NCBI RefSeq assembly: GCF_900177725.1 | Contig: NZ_FXAT01000001.1 | Location: forward strand, 682,001 to 746,000 | Reading direction: 5' to 3' | DNA length: 64,000 bases | From: Paraburkholderia susongensis | GTDB taxonomy: Bacteria; Pseudomonadota; Gammaproteobacteria; Burkholderiales; Burkholderiaceae | Position numbers and translations under genes: made by a program | Part shown: positions 26,885 to 36,460 of the stretch, in pieces | Layout of the letters: each line of letters opens with the position of its first letter | Position numbering within the stretch: the stretch's first letter is position 1 | The notes under the pieces: model-generated | What the model saw: only the letters and a program-made list of their open reading frames with translations | The model's database searches: none | What the model was told of the DNA's origin: nothing

Positions 26885-27761
26885 CGTAGCCTCCAGTGTC
26901 GTTGGATTCTTCAACGTTCAGTTCGAGCTTGTACGCCAGTGCGATGAAGAGCGCCTGGCACAGGCAGATCGTGCTGGTCAGCGAGCGGAATGCGAACGCG
27001 CTGCCCTCTTTCACATACAGTAGCGTGCTTGCGTAGCGCGCGAGCGGCGATAGTTGGCTATCCGTAATGACGAGCGTCTTCGCCTGATGATGATGCGCGA
27101 CGCGCAGACAATATTGCGTTTCCTTGCCGTAGGGTGCGAAGCTGATCGCGATCACGACGTCGCCCTTTTTCACGCTGCGAATCTGCTCGCGATACATGCC
27201 GCCGAAGCCGGACACGAGATGCACGCGCTTGGGCGTATGCTGCAACGCGTAGACGATGTAGCTCGCCACCGGAAACGAGCGCCGCACGCCGATCACGTAG
27301 ATGTTGTCGGCCTGTTGCAGCATCTTCACGGCGGCGTCGAACTGCTTGTCGTCGAGCCCCGCTTCGAGTTCTTCGAGACCGCCACGCGACGCCGCGATGA
27401 ATTCGCGCGCGACCGAGCCGCCCGACAACGTGCCGGGCTTCTCGTCGATGAGCTTGCGAATCCTGCGCTGATAGCTCGACGAGGACACGCCCTGCCCCGT
27501 ATAAGCCTGACGAAATACCGCCTGCAGATCGGAGAAGCCGGAAAAGCCGAAGCGCTGCGCAAACCGCACGACCGCCGACGGATGCACGCCGCAGCTTGCG
27601 GCGATGTCGCTCGTGCGGTCCATCATCACGCTCGAGCGATGCTGCTCGATATACGTCGCCACGTTCTTCAACTGACGCGGCAGCGTCTCGTAGTTTTCCG
27701 CGATGCGCTGCATCAATTCTTCGACGCTCGGCAACGCCTCTTCAGTGCTCGGTTCCGCCAT
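26877..27761 (-). CDS. iolR: RpiR-family regulator of inositol catabolism (IolR-like)
   Basis: The 294-residue protein has an N-terminal RpiR helix-turn-helix (about 15-90; TSDIAASCGVHPSAVVRFAQ) and a C-terminal SIS sugar-phosphate-binding domain (about 135-270; VIGVRRSFPVASYIV). In alpha- and betaproteobacteria such regulators repress inositol genes until a catabolic phosphate intermediate binds. It heads the operon with iolG and is divergent from the inositol importer. The ATG at 27761 with AGAGG upstream gives the usual length; longer frames run into the promoter. A GGAA-N6-TTCC palindrome lies in its promoter. Confidence 0.88.
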   Translation of the reverse strand: MAEPSTEEALPSVEELMQRIAENYETLPRQLKNVATYIEQHRSSVMMDRTSDIAASCGVHPSAVVRFAQRFGFSGFSDLQAVFRQAYTGQGVSSSSYQRRIRKLIDEKPGTLSGGSVAREFIAASRGGLEELEAGLDDKQFDAAVKMLQQADNIYVIGVRRSFPVASYIVYALQHTPKRVHLVSGFGGMYREQIRSVKKGDVVIAISFAPYGKETQYCLRVAHHHQAKTLVITDSQLSPLARYASTLLYVKEGSAFAFRSLTSTICLCQALFIALAYKLELNVEESNDTGGYDD

Positions 27762-27834
27762 GACAGCCTCTCGGGTGCTTTTGCGATGCGGCAGACGCGC
27801 CTGCGGCCCGCCGCACGCGCTTCCGACGCTGCCG

Positions 27835-27863
27835 ATTATAGGCAGCCGCCTCGCCAAATGGAA
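27835..27863 (-). promoter_or_regulatory. Candidate promoter of the regulator-iolG operon
   Basis: On the minus strand TATAAT lies at 27840-27835, and TTCCAT occupies the -35 position (27863-27858) at 17 bp spacing. The -35 box is formed by one half of the palindrome at 27858-27875, so repressor bound there would block polymerase. The leader to the ATG is about 70 bases. Confidence 0.55.
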
Positions 27864-27875
27864 CGCATTTTCCAT
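27858..27875. promoter_or_regulatory. Candidate IolR operator, GGAA-N6-TTCC palindrome
   Basis: ATGGAACGCATTTTCCAT is a perfect inverted repeat of six-base arms around six bases. It matches the GGAA-N6-TTCC pattern reported for the RpiR-type IolR of Sinorhizobium (recalled, not searched). It lies in the divergent region between the regulator and the importer, over the likely -35 box of the regulator and just upstream of a TTGCAA (27899-27904) that may be the -35 of the importer operon. Confidence 0.65.
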
Positions 27876-28038
27876 TTTTATTTTTTATGAAATTTTCTTT
27901 GCAAGGCCTCGGAAGATGACCTACTCTTGGTCGTGAGCGATGGTGCTTCGGCCTCGTTGTGCTGGTCAGCATGGGAAGGAAAGCCGCCCGCCAGACGCTC
28001 CCTCAATAACGAACGACAGACCGAGAAAGGTGGAGACA

Positions 28039-29085
28039 ATGAGACTTTGCAGAGGCAAGGCAACGCTCAGGATTCTGGTGACGGCGTTGACGTTGGCGGC
28101 GGGATTCGGCGCGGCGACGGCCGCCCGCGCGGCGGACGCTCACTTCGTGCTGATCAGCCACGCACCGGATTCGGATTCGTGGTGGAACACGATCAAGAAC
28201 GCGATCAAGCAGGCCGACGAGGACTTCAACGTTCAGACCGACTACCGCAATCCGCCGAACGGCGACATCGCCGACATGGCGCGTCTCGTCGAGCAGGCGG
28301 CCGCGCGCAATTACGACGGCGTGATCGTCTCGATCGCCGACTTCGACGTGCTGAAGAGCTCGATCGGGAAGGTCACCGAGAAACACATTCCGCTCGTCAC
28401 GATCAATTCGGGTACCGAAGAGCAAAGCGCGAAGCTCGGCGCGATCATGCACGTCGGCCAGCCTGAATACGCGGCGGGCAAGGCAGCGGGTGAAAAGGCG
28501 AAGGCCGCGGGCATCAAGTCGTTCCTGTGCGTGAACCACTACGCGACGAACCCCGCTTCGTTCGAACGCTGCCGTGGTTTCGCCGACGCAATCGGCGTCG
28601 ACTTCAAGACCTCGACGCTCGACGCGGGTCAGGACCCGACCGGCGTGCAGTCCAAGGTCAGCGCGTTCCTGCGCAATCATCCGGACACCCAGGCGGTACT
28701 CACGCTCGGGCCGCTGTCGGCCGACCCGACGCTCAAGGCGCTGCAGCAGATGGGCCTCGCCGGCAAGATCTGGTTCGCCACGTTCGACTTCGACAGCGAC
28801 ATCGCGAAGGGCATCCAGGACGGCACGATCCAGTTCGCGATCGACCAGCAACCGTATTTGCAAGGCTATATCCCGGTCGCCGTGCTCGCGATCGTGAAGA
28901 AGAATCACACCACCGATCCGGTCAAAATCCGCGAAATCCTGCAGGCGAATCCGAAGTTCAAGGAACGGCTTGCGACCTACGGGCTCGCGCCGTCGTACGG
29001 GCCGCGCAATATCGGCTCGGGCCCGGGCTTCATTACGAAAGCCAATGTCGACAAGGTGCTCAAGTACGCGGGTCAGTACCGCTAA
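28039..29085 (+). CDS. Periplasmic sugar-binding protein of an inositol-type ABC importer
   Basis: The 348-residue protein has a signal peptide (about 1-30, ending AARA) and the two-lobed periplasmic-binding protein type 1 fold of the RbsB group: HFVLISHAPDSDSWWNTIKNA, DGVIVSIAD, VTINSGTEE and ATFDFDSDIAKGI. GGTGGAG precedes the ATG at 28039. It is followed by permease and ATPase genes and then by iolCDEB, so myo-inositol or a related polyol is the likely ligand. A small hairpin (29113-29129) in the 203-base gap before the permease may favour higher expression of this gene. Confidence 0.85.
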   Translation: MRLCRGKATLRILVTALTLAAGFGAATAARAADAHFVLISHAPDSDSWWNTIKNAIKQADEDFNVQTDYRNPPNGDIADMARLVEQAAARNYDGVIVSIADFDVLKSSIGKVTEKHIPLVTINSGTEEQSAKLGAIMHVGQPEYAAGKAAGEKAKAAGIKSFLCVNHYATNPASFERCRGFADAIGVDFKTSTLDAGQDPTGVQSKVSAFLRNHPDTQAVLTLGPLSADPTLKALQQMGLAGKIWFATFDFDSDIAKGIQDGTIQFAIDQQPYLQGYIPVAVLAIVKKNHTTDPVKIREILQANPKFKERLATYGLAPSYGPRNIGSGPGFITKANVDKVLKYAGQYR

Positions 29086-29288
29086 TCGCACGGCAAGGCA
29101 TCGCCTGACGAGGCCGCCGCGATGGCGGCAGGTATGAAAGAGGCGAAGACCGGTTAGACGCGTTTCGTCTTGCCGGTATTCGCCCGCCCGGCGCGTTTTT
29201 TCCGGGCACACGCACCGTCTCTACATGTTTCAACGCCACACGGCGCTGCGTCGACCAGTCGCCCGCCGGCGTATCAAGGAGAGCTTCA

Positions 29289-30479
29289 ATGGGTGTCGCC
29301 GACCTTTTCCATCCCCATCACCGCAAGCCGCCCCCGCCCGATCCGCAGGACCCGTCGAATCCTGCTTCGTCACCGGCTTCGTCGTCCGTGACCGCGGACG
29401 AGCGCGTGCGCCGGGAATCGCGGTTCCGGCATCTGCTCGGCCGCCCGGAATTCGCGGCGCTGGCCGGCACCGTCATGGTCTTCATCGTGTTCGGCGTGGC
29501 GGCCGGCAACTCGGGGATGTTCAACCTCGACGGCATCATGAACTGGTCGCAGGTCGCGGCCTATCTGGGGCTGATCTCGGTGGGCGCGTGCATGCTGATG
29601 ATCGCCGGTGAATTCGATCTGTCGATCGGCTCGATGATCGGCTTTGCCGGCATGATGGTCGCGCTGCCGACCATGTATTTCCACTGGCCGATCTGGCTCG
29701 CGATCGGGTTCGCGTTCCTCGGCTCGATGCTGCTCGGCGCGCTCAACGGCTATCTCGTGATGCGCACGCGGCTGCCGTCGTTCATCGTCACGCTCGCGTT
29801 CCTGTTCATTCTGCGCGGCCTCACGCTGGCCCTCTCGGTGATGTTCGCCGACCGCACGATCATTTCCGGCGTCGGCGACGTTGCACGGCAAGACTGGTTC
29901 GCGCACACGTTCTTTCAGGGCGTCGCGTTCAAGGGCCTGTTCGTCTGGCTCGGCCACCTCGGCCTCGTGAAGATGCTCGACAACGGCATGCCGCTCGTGC
30001 CGGGCATTCCCAAAGTGCTGCTGTGGTGGCTCGTGCTCGCCGTGGTCTGCGCGTTCACCCTCGCGAAAACCCGCTTCGGCAACTGGATCTTCGCGGTCGG
30101 CGGCGACGCCAACGCGGCCAAGAACGTCGGCGTGCCGGTGCGCCGCGTGAAGATCACGCTGTTCGTGCTGACCGCGTTCTGCTCGTGCCTGTATGCAGTG
30201 CTGCAAGTGTGCGATATCGGTTCGGCCGCGGCCGACCGCGGTTTGCAGGCGGAATTCGAGGCGATCATCGCCGCGGTGATCGGCGGCACGCTGCTCACGG
30301 GCGGCTACGGCTCGGTGGTCGGCGCATGCTTTGGAGCCCTGATCTTCGGCGTCGTGCAGATCGGCATCACCTACACCAATGTCGATTCGGACTGGTTCCG
30401 CGTGTTCCTCGGCGTCATGCTGCTGTTCGCCGTGCTGTTCAACCACTACGTGCGCGGCCGCGTCGCGGCTTCCCGCTAG
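29289..30479 (+). CDS. ABC importer permease (RbsC-type), inositol locus
   Basis: The 396-residue protein has a Pro/Ser-rich cytoplasmic lead of about 55 residues and then about ten membrane helices. The family block [17 protein letters not shown] (about 105) and [18 protein letters not shown] (about 275) are typical of the ribose/xylose/inositol permease group. AAGGAGAG precedes the ATG. It lies eight bases ahead of the ATPase gene; the stop of this gene overlaps the ribosome-binding site of the next. Confidence 0.9.
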   Translation: MGVADLFHPHHRKPPPPDPQDPSNPASSPASSSVTADERVRRESRFRHLLGRPEFAALAGTVMVFIVFGVAAGNSGMFNLDGIMNWSQVAAYLGLISVGACMLMIAGEFDLSIGSMIGFAGMMVALPTMYFHWPIWLAIGFAFLGSMLLGALNGYLVMRTRLPSFIVTLAFLFILRGLTLALSVMFADRTIISGVGDVARQDWFAHTFFQGVAFKGLFVWLGHLGLVKMLDNGMPLVPGIPKVLLWWLVLAVVCAFTLAKTRFGNWIFAVGGDANAAKNVGVPVRRVKITLFVLTAFCSCLYAVLQVCDIGSAAADRGLQAEFEAIIAAVIGGTLLTGGYGSVVGACFGALIFGVVQIGITYTNVDSDWFRVFLGVMLLFAVLFNHYVRGRVAASR

Positions 30480-30487
30480 AGGAGTTC

Positions 30488-31297
30488 ATGATGACCGCCC
30501 CCGAACAGAGCGCAGACGACTACATCCTGTCGCTCGAAAACGTCAGCCGCTATTTCGGCAACATCATCGCGCTCAACGACATCACGCTGCGGCTCAAGCG
30601 CGGCGAAGTGCATTGCCTGCTCGGCGACAACGGCGCGGGCAAGTCGACGCTCATCAAGACGCTCGCGGGCGTGTATCAGCCGAGCGCGGGCACCTACCGG
30701 GTGGACGGCAAGCCCGTGCACTTCACGTCGCCGAAAGACGCGCTCGATTTGGGCATCGCGACCGTCTATCAGGATCTCGCGCTGGTGCCACTGCTCTCCG
30801 TCGCGCGCAATTTCTTCATGGGCCGCGAGCCGCAGAAGAAACTGTTCGGTTTCCTGAACATAATGGACCTCGAAACCTGCGCGACGGCCGCACGCGAGAA
30901 GCTCGCCGAAATGGGCATCAACGTGCGCGACGCGCATCAGCCGATCGGCACGATGTCGGGCGGCGAGCGGCAATGCCTCGCGATCGCGCGCGCGATCCAC
31001 TTCGGCGCGCGCGTGCTGATTCTCGACGAACCGACCGCCGCGCTCGGCGTGAAACAGAGCTTCAACGTGCTGAAGCTGATTCACAAGGCGCGCGCCAAGG
31101 GCATCTCGGTGATCTTCATCACGCACAACGTGCACCACGCGTATCCGATCGGCGATTCGTTCACGCTGCTCAATCGCGGCCGCTCGCTCGGCACGTTCAC
31201 GAAAGAGACGATCAGCAAGGACGAAGTGCTCGACATGATGGCCGGCGGCGCCGAAATGCAGAAAATGATCGGCGAACTCGAAGGCGCGACGATCTGA
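30488..31297 (+). CDS. ABC importer ATP-binding protein, single-domain, inositol locus
   Basis: The 269-residue ATPase has Walker [10 protein letters not shown] (about 50), the Q-loop in VYQDLALVP, signature MSGGERQ (about 155), Walker [13 protein letters not shown] and switch His in FITHNVHHA. It has one nucleotide-binding domain, like FrcA, whereas RbsA-type partners of such permeases usually have two, so it should act as a homodimer. Two adjacent ATG codons (30488, 30491) follow AGGAG; the first was chosen. A 97-base gap separates it from iolC. Confidence 0.9.
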   Translation: MMTAPEQSADDYILSLENVSRYFGNIIALNDITLRLKRGEVHCLLGDNGAGKSTLIKTLAGVYQPSAGTYRVDGKPVHFTSPKDALDLGIATVYQDLALVPLLSVARNFFMGREPQKKLFGFLNIMDLETCATAAREKLAEMGINVRDAHQPIGTMSGGERQCLAIARAIHFGARVLILDEPTAALGVKQSFNVLKLIHKARAKGISVIFITHNVHHAYPIGDSFTLLNRGRSLGTFTKETISKDEVLDMMAGGAEMQKMIGELEGATI

Positions 31298-31394
31298 TCG
31301 AATCCGGTCGACCCGGCGCGCGGATCGTCCGCCGCCTGCGCCGCCTGCACAACCTGCGTGGCTTGCGACCGCGCCTAGCTATTCAGGACTATTC

Positions 31395-33446
31395 ATGGAC
31401 CATTCCAGTACATCGAGCGGGGCCACGCCGGGTTCGGACGCGCATTCAGGCGCGGCGGGCGGCAGCCGTTTCGCGCCGGGGCGCAGCCGCGACATCGTCT
31501 GCCTCGGGCGCCTCGCCGTCGATCTGTACGCGCAGCAGGTCGGCGCGCGGCTCGAAGACGTGTCGAGCTTCGCGAAGTACCTCGGCGGTTCGTCGGCGAA
31601 TATCGCCTTTGGCTGCGCGCGGCTCGGGCTCAATGCGGCGATGCTCGCGCGCGTCGGCGACGATCACATGGGCCGCTTCCTGACCGAAACGCTCGCGAAG
31701 GAAGGCTGCGACGTGAGCCACGTGCGCATCGATCACGAACGGCTCACCGCGCTCGTGCTGCTCGGCCTCAAGGACCGCGACACGTTCCCTTTGATCTTCT
31801 ACCGCGAAAACTGCGCGGACATGGCGGTCGATGAAACCGATTTCGACGAGGCGTTCATCGCATCGTCCAAAGCATTGCTGATTACGGGCACGCACTTCTC
31901 GACCGAACAGGTGAACCACACGAGCCGGCGCGCGCTCGACTACGCGCGCCACAATCAGGTGCGCACCGTGCTCGACATCGACTATCGCCCGGTGCTGTGG
32001 GGACTCACGGGCAAGGCGGACGGCGAGACGCGCTTCGTCGCAAGCGAAGGCGTCAGCGCGCATTTGCAGCGTATTCTGCCGCTCTTCGATCTGGTGATCG
32101 GCACCGAGGAAGAATTCCGCATCGCCGGCGGCAAAAGCGAACTGATTGACGCGCTCGCGATGGTGCGCGCGGTGACACCGGCCACGCTCGTGCTCAAGCG
32201 CGGGCCGCTCGGCTGCCAGATCATCGACGGCAAGTTGCCCGACTCGCTCGACGACGCGCCGGTTCACGGCGGTGTCGAAGTCGAGGTGCTGAACGTGCTC
32301 GGCGCGGGCGATGCGTTCGCCTCGGGCTTTCTCTCGGGATGGCTGCGCGATCAGCCGCTCGACGCGTGCGCGCGCGCCGCGAACGCGAGCGGCGCGCTGG
32401 TCGTCTCGCGGCACGGCTGCGCACCGGCCATGCCGACGCCGGCCGAGCTCGATTACTTCCTGCGCGAAGCACACGCCGATCCGCAACGGATGCGCCGCCC
32501 CGATCGCGATGAGAAGCTCGCCCGCCTGCATCGCGTGTCGCCGGCTCGCAAGCCGTGGCATGAAGTGCTCGGCTTCGCGTTCGATCATCGCAACCCGTTC
32601 TTCGAACTCGCGCAGCAGACCGGCGCCGACGAAGCGCGCATCGCGCCGCTCAAGCGCCTTTTCGTCGAAGCCGTCGCGCAAACCGAAACCGCTTTGGGCT
32701 TGCAGAATCGCATCGGCGTGCTGATCGACGACCGCTACGGGCAGGACGCGCTCAACGCCGCGACAGGCCGTGGCTGGTGGATCGGCCGCCCGGTCGAGTT
32801 GCCCGGCTCCGTGCCGCTCGTGTTCGATCACGGCCGCTCGATCGGCACGACGCTGCTCGCGTGGCCGCAGGAACACGTGGTTAAGTGCCTCGTGCAGCTC
32901 CACCCCGATGAGCCCATCGAGCAGCGGCTCGAACAGGAAGCGCAATTGCGCGCGCTCTACGACGCAACGCAGGCAAGCGGCCACGAACTGCTGCTCGAAG
33001 TGATTCCGCCGAAGCACGCAGCGCTGCCGCAAGGACCGGACATCGTGTATCGCGCGCTCAAGCGCCTGTACAACCTCGGCATCTATCCGGAGTGGTGGAA
33101 GCTCGAACCGATGGACGCCGCGCAATGGCAGGCCATCGACACGCTGATCGGCGAACGCGACCCGTACTGCCGCGGCGTCGTGCTGCTCGGTCTGTCGGCG
33201 GCCGTCGAGCAGTTGAGCGAGGGCTTTCGCGCCGCCGCGCAATCGGCCACGTGCCGCGGCTTTACGGTCGGCCGCACGATCTTTCACGAGCCGAGCCACG
33301 CGTGGCTTGCCGGAGAAATCGGCGACGACGAACTGATCGCGCGCGTGCGCCAGACGTTCGAAACGCTGATCGCCGCGTGGCGAGCCGCACGCGGTGCGCG
33401 CGCACAGGGCGCGCCGGATCATGTTCATCAGGAGCAGGCCGCATGA
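31395..33446 (+). CDS. iolC: 5-dehydro-2-deoxygluconokinase fused to a DUF2090 domain
   Basis: The 683-residue fusion protein has an Ala/Gly/Ser-rich lead (1-32), a PfkB sugar kinase (about 33-345; GGSSANIAFGCARLGL, and the anion-hole motif NVLGAGDAFASGF near 303) and a DUF2090 domain (about 370-670; WWIGRPVELPGS, YPEWWKLEP). The kinase phosphorylates 5-dehydro-2-deoxygluconate. DUF2090 resembles a TIM-barrel aldolase and is thought to cleave the kinase product to dihydroxyacetone phosphate and malonate semialdehyde, the job of IolJ; no separate iolJ is present. That second activity is inference. Its stop overlaps the iolD start (ATGA). Confidence 0.92.
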   Translation: MDHSSTSSGATPGSDAHSGAAGGSRFAPGRSRDIVCLGRLAVDLYAQQVGARLEDVSSFAKYLGGSSANIAFGCARLGLNAAMLARVGDDHMGRFLTETLAKEGCDVSHVRIDHERLTALVLLGLKDRDTFPLIFYRENCADMAVDETDFDEAFIASSKALLITGTHFSTEQVNHTSRRALDYARHNQVRTVLDIDYRPVLWGLTGKADGETRFVASEGVSAHLQRILPLFDLVIGTEEEFRIAGGKSELIDALAMVRAVTPATLVLKRGPLGCQIIDGKLPDSLDDAPVHGGVEVEVLNVLGAGDAFASGFLSGWLRDQPLDACARAANASGALVVSRHGCAPAMPTPAELDYFLREAHADPQRMRRPDRDEKLARLHRVSPARKPWHEVLGFAFDHRNPFFELAQQTGADEARIAPLKRLFVEAVAQTETALGLQNRIGVLIDDRYGQDALNAATGRGWWIGRPVELPGSVPLVFDHGRSIGTTLLAWPQEHVVKCLVQLHPDEPIEQRLEQEAQLRALYDATQASGHELLLEVIPPKHAALPQGPDIVYRALKRLYNLGIYPEWWKLEPMDAAQWQAIDTLIGERDPYCRGVVLLGLSAAVEQLSEGFRAAAQSATCRGFTVGRTIFHEPSHAWLAGEIGDDELIARVRQTFETLIAAWRAARGARAQGAPDHVHQEQAA

Positions 33447-35506
33447 ACGAGCGCAGCATGCATGACGAGACTTCATCCGCGAGCGGCGCCGCGCAAACGC
33501 AGGCGCACGCGCGGGCGCGCGCACAAACGCACTCCCAAACGCACACACAGGCGCACACCGAGGCGCATGCGCGCTCCGGCGCCACGCTGCGCCTGACGAT
33601 GGCTCAGGCGCTCGTGCGCTATCTCGCCGCGCAGCGCGTCGCCACCGAAGACGGCAACGGCGTCGAGCCGCTGTTCGGCGGCGTATTCGCGATCTTCGGT
33701 CATGGCAACGTCGCGGGCATGGGCGAAGCGCTGTATCAGCATCGCGACGCATTGCCGACCTTGCGCGCGCATAACGAGCAGGCGATGGCGCACAGCGCGA
33801 TCGCGTATGCGAAGGCGCATTTCCGCCGCCGCATGATGGCGGTCACGACGTCGATCGGCCCGGGCGCCACCAATCTGCTGACCGCCGCCGCGCTCGCGCA
33901 TGTGAACCGCTTGCCGGTGCTGCTGTTACCCGGAGATATCTTCGTGTCGCGCGCGCCCGATCCGGTGTTGCAGCAACTCGAAGATTCCGGCGACGGCGGC
34001 GTCTCCGCCAACGACGCGTTCAAGCCGCTGTCGCGCTACTTCGACCGCATCGTGCATCCGGCGCAATTGCTGAGCGCGCTGCCGCGCGCGATACGCGTGC
34101 TGACCGACGCCGCGCTGTGCGGCCCCGTTACGCTCGCGTTGCCGCAGGACGTGCAGGCGCAGGCCTGGGATTTTCCGGCGGACTTCTTTACGCCGCGCGT
34201 GATCCGCTTTCATGCGCCCGCGCCGCGGATCGACGATATCGATGCTGCGAGCGCGCGCTTGCGGCAGGCGAAGCATCCGCTGATCGTCGCGGGCGGCGGC
34301 GTGCTGTACGGCCGCGCGGCCGAGGCGCTGCAGCGCTTCGCGAGCGCCCATGGCGTGCCGGTCGCGGAGACCCAGGCCGGCAAAAGCGCGCTCGCGTGGA
34401 ACGATCCGCTGAACACGGGCGCGCTCGGCGTGACGGGCTCGCCGGCCGCGAACGCGCTCGCGCACGACGCCGATTGCGTGCTCGCGATCGGCACGCGCTT
34501 GCAGGACTTCACGACCGGCTCGAACACGCTGTTCACGCAGGCCGATGTGATCGCGATCAACGCCAACGCGTTCGACGGCCTCAAGCATCGCGCGCTCGTC
34601 GTCGAAGCCGATGCGCGGCTCGCGCTCGATGCGCTCGACGAAGCGTTGCAAGGCTGGCACGCGGAGCGCACGTGGACCGCAAGCGCGCACAAGCTCGCGG
34701 CAAGCTGGCGCGACACCGTGAACACGCTCACACATGCGCCGCAACGCGACGCCGTGCTGCCCTACGAGGGCGACGTGATCGGCGCGGTGCAGCGCTCGAG
34801 CGCGCATTCGGCCACGGACGACATCGTCGTATGCGCGGCCGGCACCCTGCCCGCCGAATTGCACAAGCTGTGGCGCGCGGGCAAACCGGGCGCGTATCAC
34901 GTCGAATACGGCTATTCGTGCATGGGCTACGAGATCGCGGGCGGGCTCGGCGTGAAGCTAGCGCGGCCCGAGCGCGAGGTGATCGTGATTCTCGGCGACG
35001 GCAGCTACCTGATGCTGAACAGCGAGATCGCCACCTCGGTGATGCTCGGCGCGAAGTTGATCGTCGTCGTGCTCGACAATCGCGGCTTCGGCTGCATCAA
35101 CCGTTTGCAGCAGGCGTGCGGCGGCGCGCCGTTCAACAATCTGCTCGAAGACTGCATGCAAGGACCCGGCGGCGCGCCGCGCATCGATTTCGCCGCGCAC
35201 GCGCGCGCGCTCGGCGCCGAAGCCGAGCACGTGGGCAATATCGCGGAACTCGAAACGGCGATGCAGCGCGCACGCGCGGCCAATCGCACGTACGTGATCA
35301 GCATCGATACCGATCCGGCGCGCACCACCGGCGACGGCGGCTGGTGGTGGGAAGTCGCGGTGCCGGAGGTCTCGACGCGCGATGCGGTGCGCGAGGCGCG
35401 CGCGAAATACGACGCGCAGCTCGCCGCGCGCACGGAACCGCCCGCACCGGCAACAACGCATCGCCCGGGTCGCGGGGACCCAGGCGATCGCAACGATCAC
35501 GAATGA
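33443..35506 (+). CDS. iolD: 3D-(3,5/4)-trihydroxycyclohexane-1,2-dione hydrolase
   Basis: The 687-residue thiamine-diphosphate enzyme opens the ring in inositol breakdown. Visible are the N-terminal domain with the catalytic Glu (LRAHNEQAMAHSA, about 113), the central domain, and the C-terminal ThDP motif GDGSYLMLNSEIATS (about 515) ending in the cofactor-binding DNRGFGCIN. The start is the ATG at 33443, in the overlap with iolC and with AGGAGC upstream. Residues 19-45 are an unusual Ala/Gln/Thr/His run (repeats like AQTH, TQAH). A downstream start at a Met near residue 53 would remove that run but cut into the conserved fold. Confidence 0.92.
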   Translation: MNERSMHDETSSASGAAQTQAHARARAQTHSQTHTQAHTEAHARSGATLRLTMAQALVRYLAAQRVATEDGNGVEPLFGGVFAIFGHGNVAGMGEALYQHRDALPTLRAHNEQAMAHSAIAYAKAHFRRRMMAVTTSIGPGATNLLTAAALAHVNRLPVLLLPGDIFVSRAPDPVLQQLEDSGDGGVSANDAFKPLSRYFDRIVHPAQLLSALPRAIRVLTDAALCGPVTLALPQDVQAQAWDFPADFFTPRVIRFHAPAPRIDDIDAASARLRQAKHPLIVAGGGVLYGRAAEALQRFASAHGVPVAETQAGKSALAWNDPLNTGALGVTGSPAANALAHDADCVLAIGTRLQDFTTGSNTLFTQADVIAINANAFDGLKHRALVVEADARLALDALDEALQGWHAERTWTASAHKLAASWRDTVNTLTHAPQRDAVLPYEGDVIGAVQRSSAHSATDDIVVCAAGTLPAELHKLWRAGKPGAYHVEYGYSCMGYEIAGGLGVKLARPEREVIVILGDGSYLMLNSEIATSVMLGAKLIVVVLDNRGFGCINRLQQACGGAPFNNLLEDCMQGPGGAPRIDFAAHARALGAEAEHVGNIAELETAMQRARAANRTYVISIDTDPARTTGDGGWWWEVAVPEVSTRDAVREARAKYDAQLAARTEPPAPATTHRPGRGDPGDRNDHE

Positions 35507-35516
35507 GGACGCCCGT

Positions 35517-36458
35517 ATGACTGCTTTCGACGTACGCATCGGCATCAACCCGCTCTCGTGGATGAACGACGACTTGCCCTCGCTCGGCGGCGAAACGCCG
35601 CTCGAGGTCGCATTGACCGAGGGCCGCCAGATCGGCTATCAGGGCTTCGAACTCGGCAACAAGTTTCCGCGCGAGCCGCAGGCATTGAAGACGCTGCTCG
35701 CGCAGTACGACCTCGCGCTCGTCTCCGGCTGGTATTCAGGGCAATTGGCGAAACGCGGCGTCGCCGAGGAAATCGCCGCGGTCGGCCCGCATCTCGAACT
35801 GCTCGCGCAAAACGGCGCGACGGTGATGGTGTATGGCGAAGTCGCCGATTCGATCCAGGGCGCGCCGCGCCCGCTCTATCAGCGGCCGCGTTTTTTCAGC
35901 GACGCGCAATGGGCCGCGTACGCGGCACGTGTCGACGAATTTGCGCGTTATACGTTGAGCCGCGGCGTACGGCTTGCGTACCATCATCATATGGGCGCGT
36001 ACGTCGAAACGCCGGCCGACGTCGATCAGCTGATGGCGCGCACGAGCGACGCGGTCGGCCTGCTGTTCGACGCGGGGCATATCACGTTCGCGGGTGGCGA
36101 TGCGCTCGCGGTGCTCGAGCGGCATATCGCGCGCGTGTGCCACGTGCACTGCAAGGACGTGCGGGCCGCCGTGATGAAGCTCGCGCGCAATCGCAACTGG
36201 AGTTTTCTCGACGCGGTGATCGCGGGCGCGTTCACCGTGCCGGGCGACGGCGCGGTGAATTTTGCGGGCATTATCGGCAAACTGAAGCGGCATGGTTATA
36301 GCGGCTGGCTCGTCGTCGAGGCCGAACAGGACCCGGTGATCGCGCCGTCGTTCGAGTATGCTCAGAAAGGCTATAAAACGTTGCGCGCGCTCGTCGATGC
36401 GCCGCTCGATACGCTCGACGGCACCGAGCCGCAACGATCCTGCATGGGAGCGGAGTAA
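35517..36458 (+). CDS. iolE: myo-Inosose-2 dehydratase
   Basis: The 313-residue TIM-barrel protein of the xylose isomerase-like group removes water from 2-keto-myo-inositol. Seen are RIGINPLSWMNDD near the start, YQGFELGNKFP, AYHHHMGAYVETPAD (metal-binding His region, about 155), FDAGHITFAGGD and HVHCKDVR, then the acidic VEAEQDP. The ATG at 35517 lies 10 bases after the iolD stop with GAGGA overlapping that stop. The next gene begins two bases after its stop, so iolCDEB form one tight operon. Confidence 0.92.
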   Translation: MTAFDVRIGINPLSWMNDDLPSLGGETPLEVALTEGRQIGYQGFELGNKFPREPQALKTLLAQYDLALVSGWYSGQLAKRGVAEEIAAVGPHLELLAQNGATVMVYGEVADSIQGAPRPLYQRPRFFSDAQWAAYAARVDEFARYTLSRGVRLAYHHHMGAYVETPADVDQLMARTSDAVGLLFDAGHITFAGGDALAVLERHIARVCHVHCKDVRAAVMKLARNRNWSFLDAVIAGAFTVPGDGAVNFAGIIGKLKRHGYSGWLVVEAEQDPVIAPSFEYAQKGYKTLRALVDAPLDTLDGTEPQRSCMGAE

Positions 36459-36460
36459 GC

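Noticed and set aside
29113..29129. GCCGCC/GGCGGC hairpin in the importer operon as a terminator
   Set aside because: A six-bp stem without T run inside an operon; at most a weak intercistronic structure, mentioned with the binding-protein gene.
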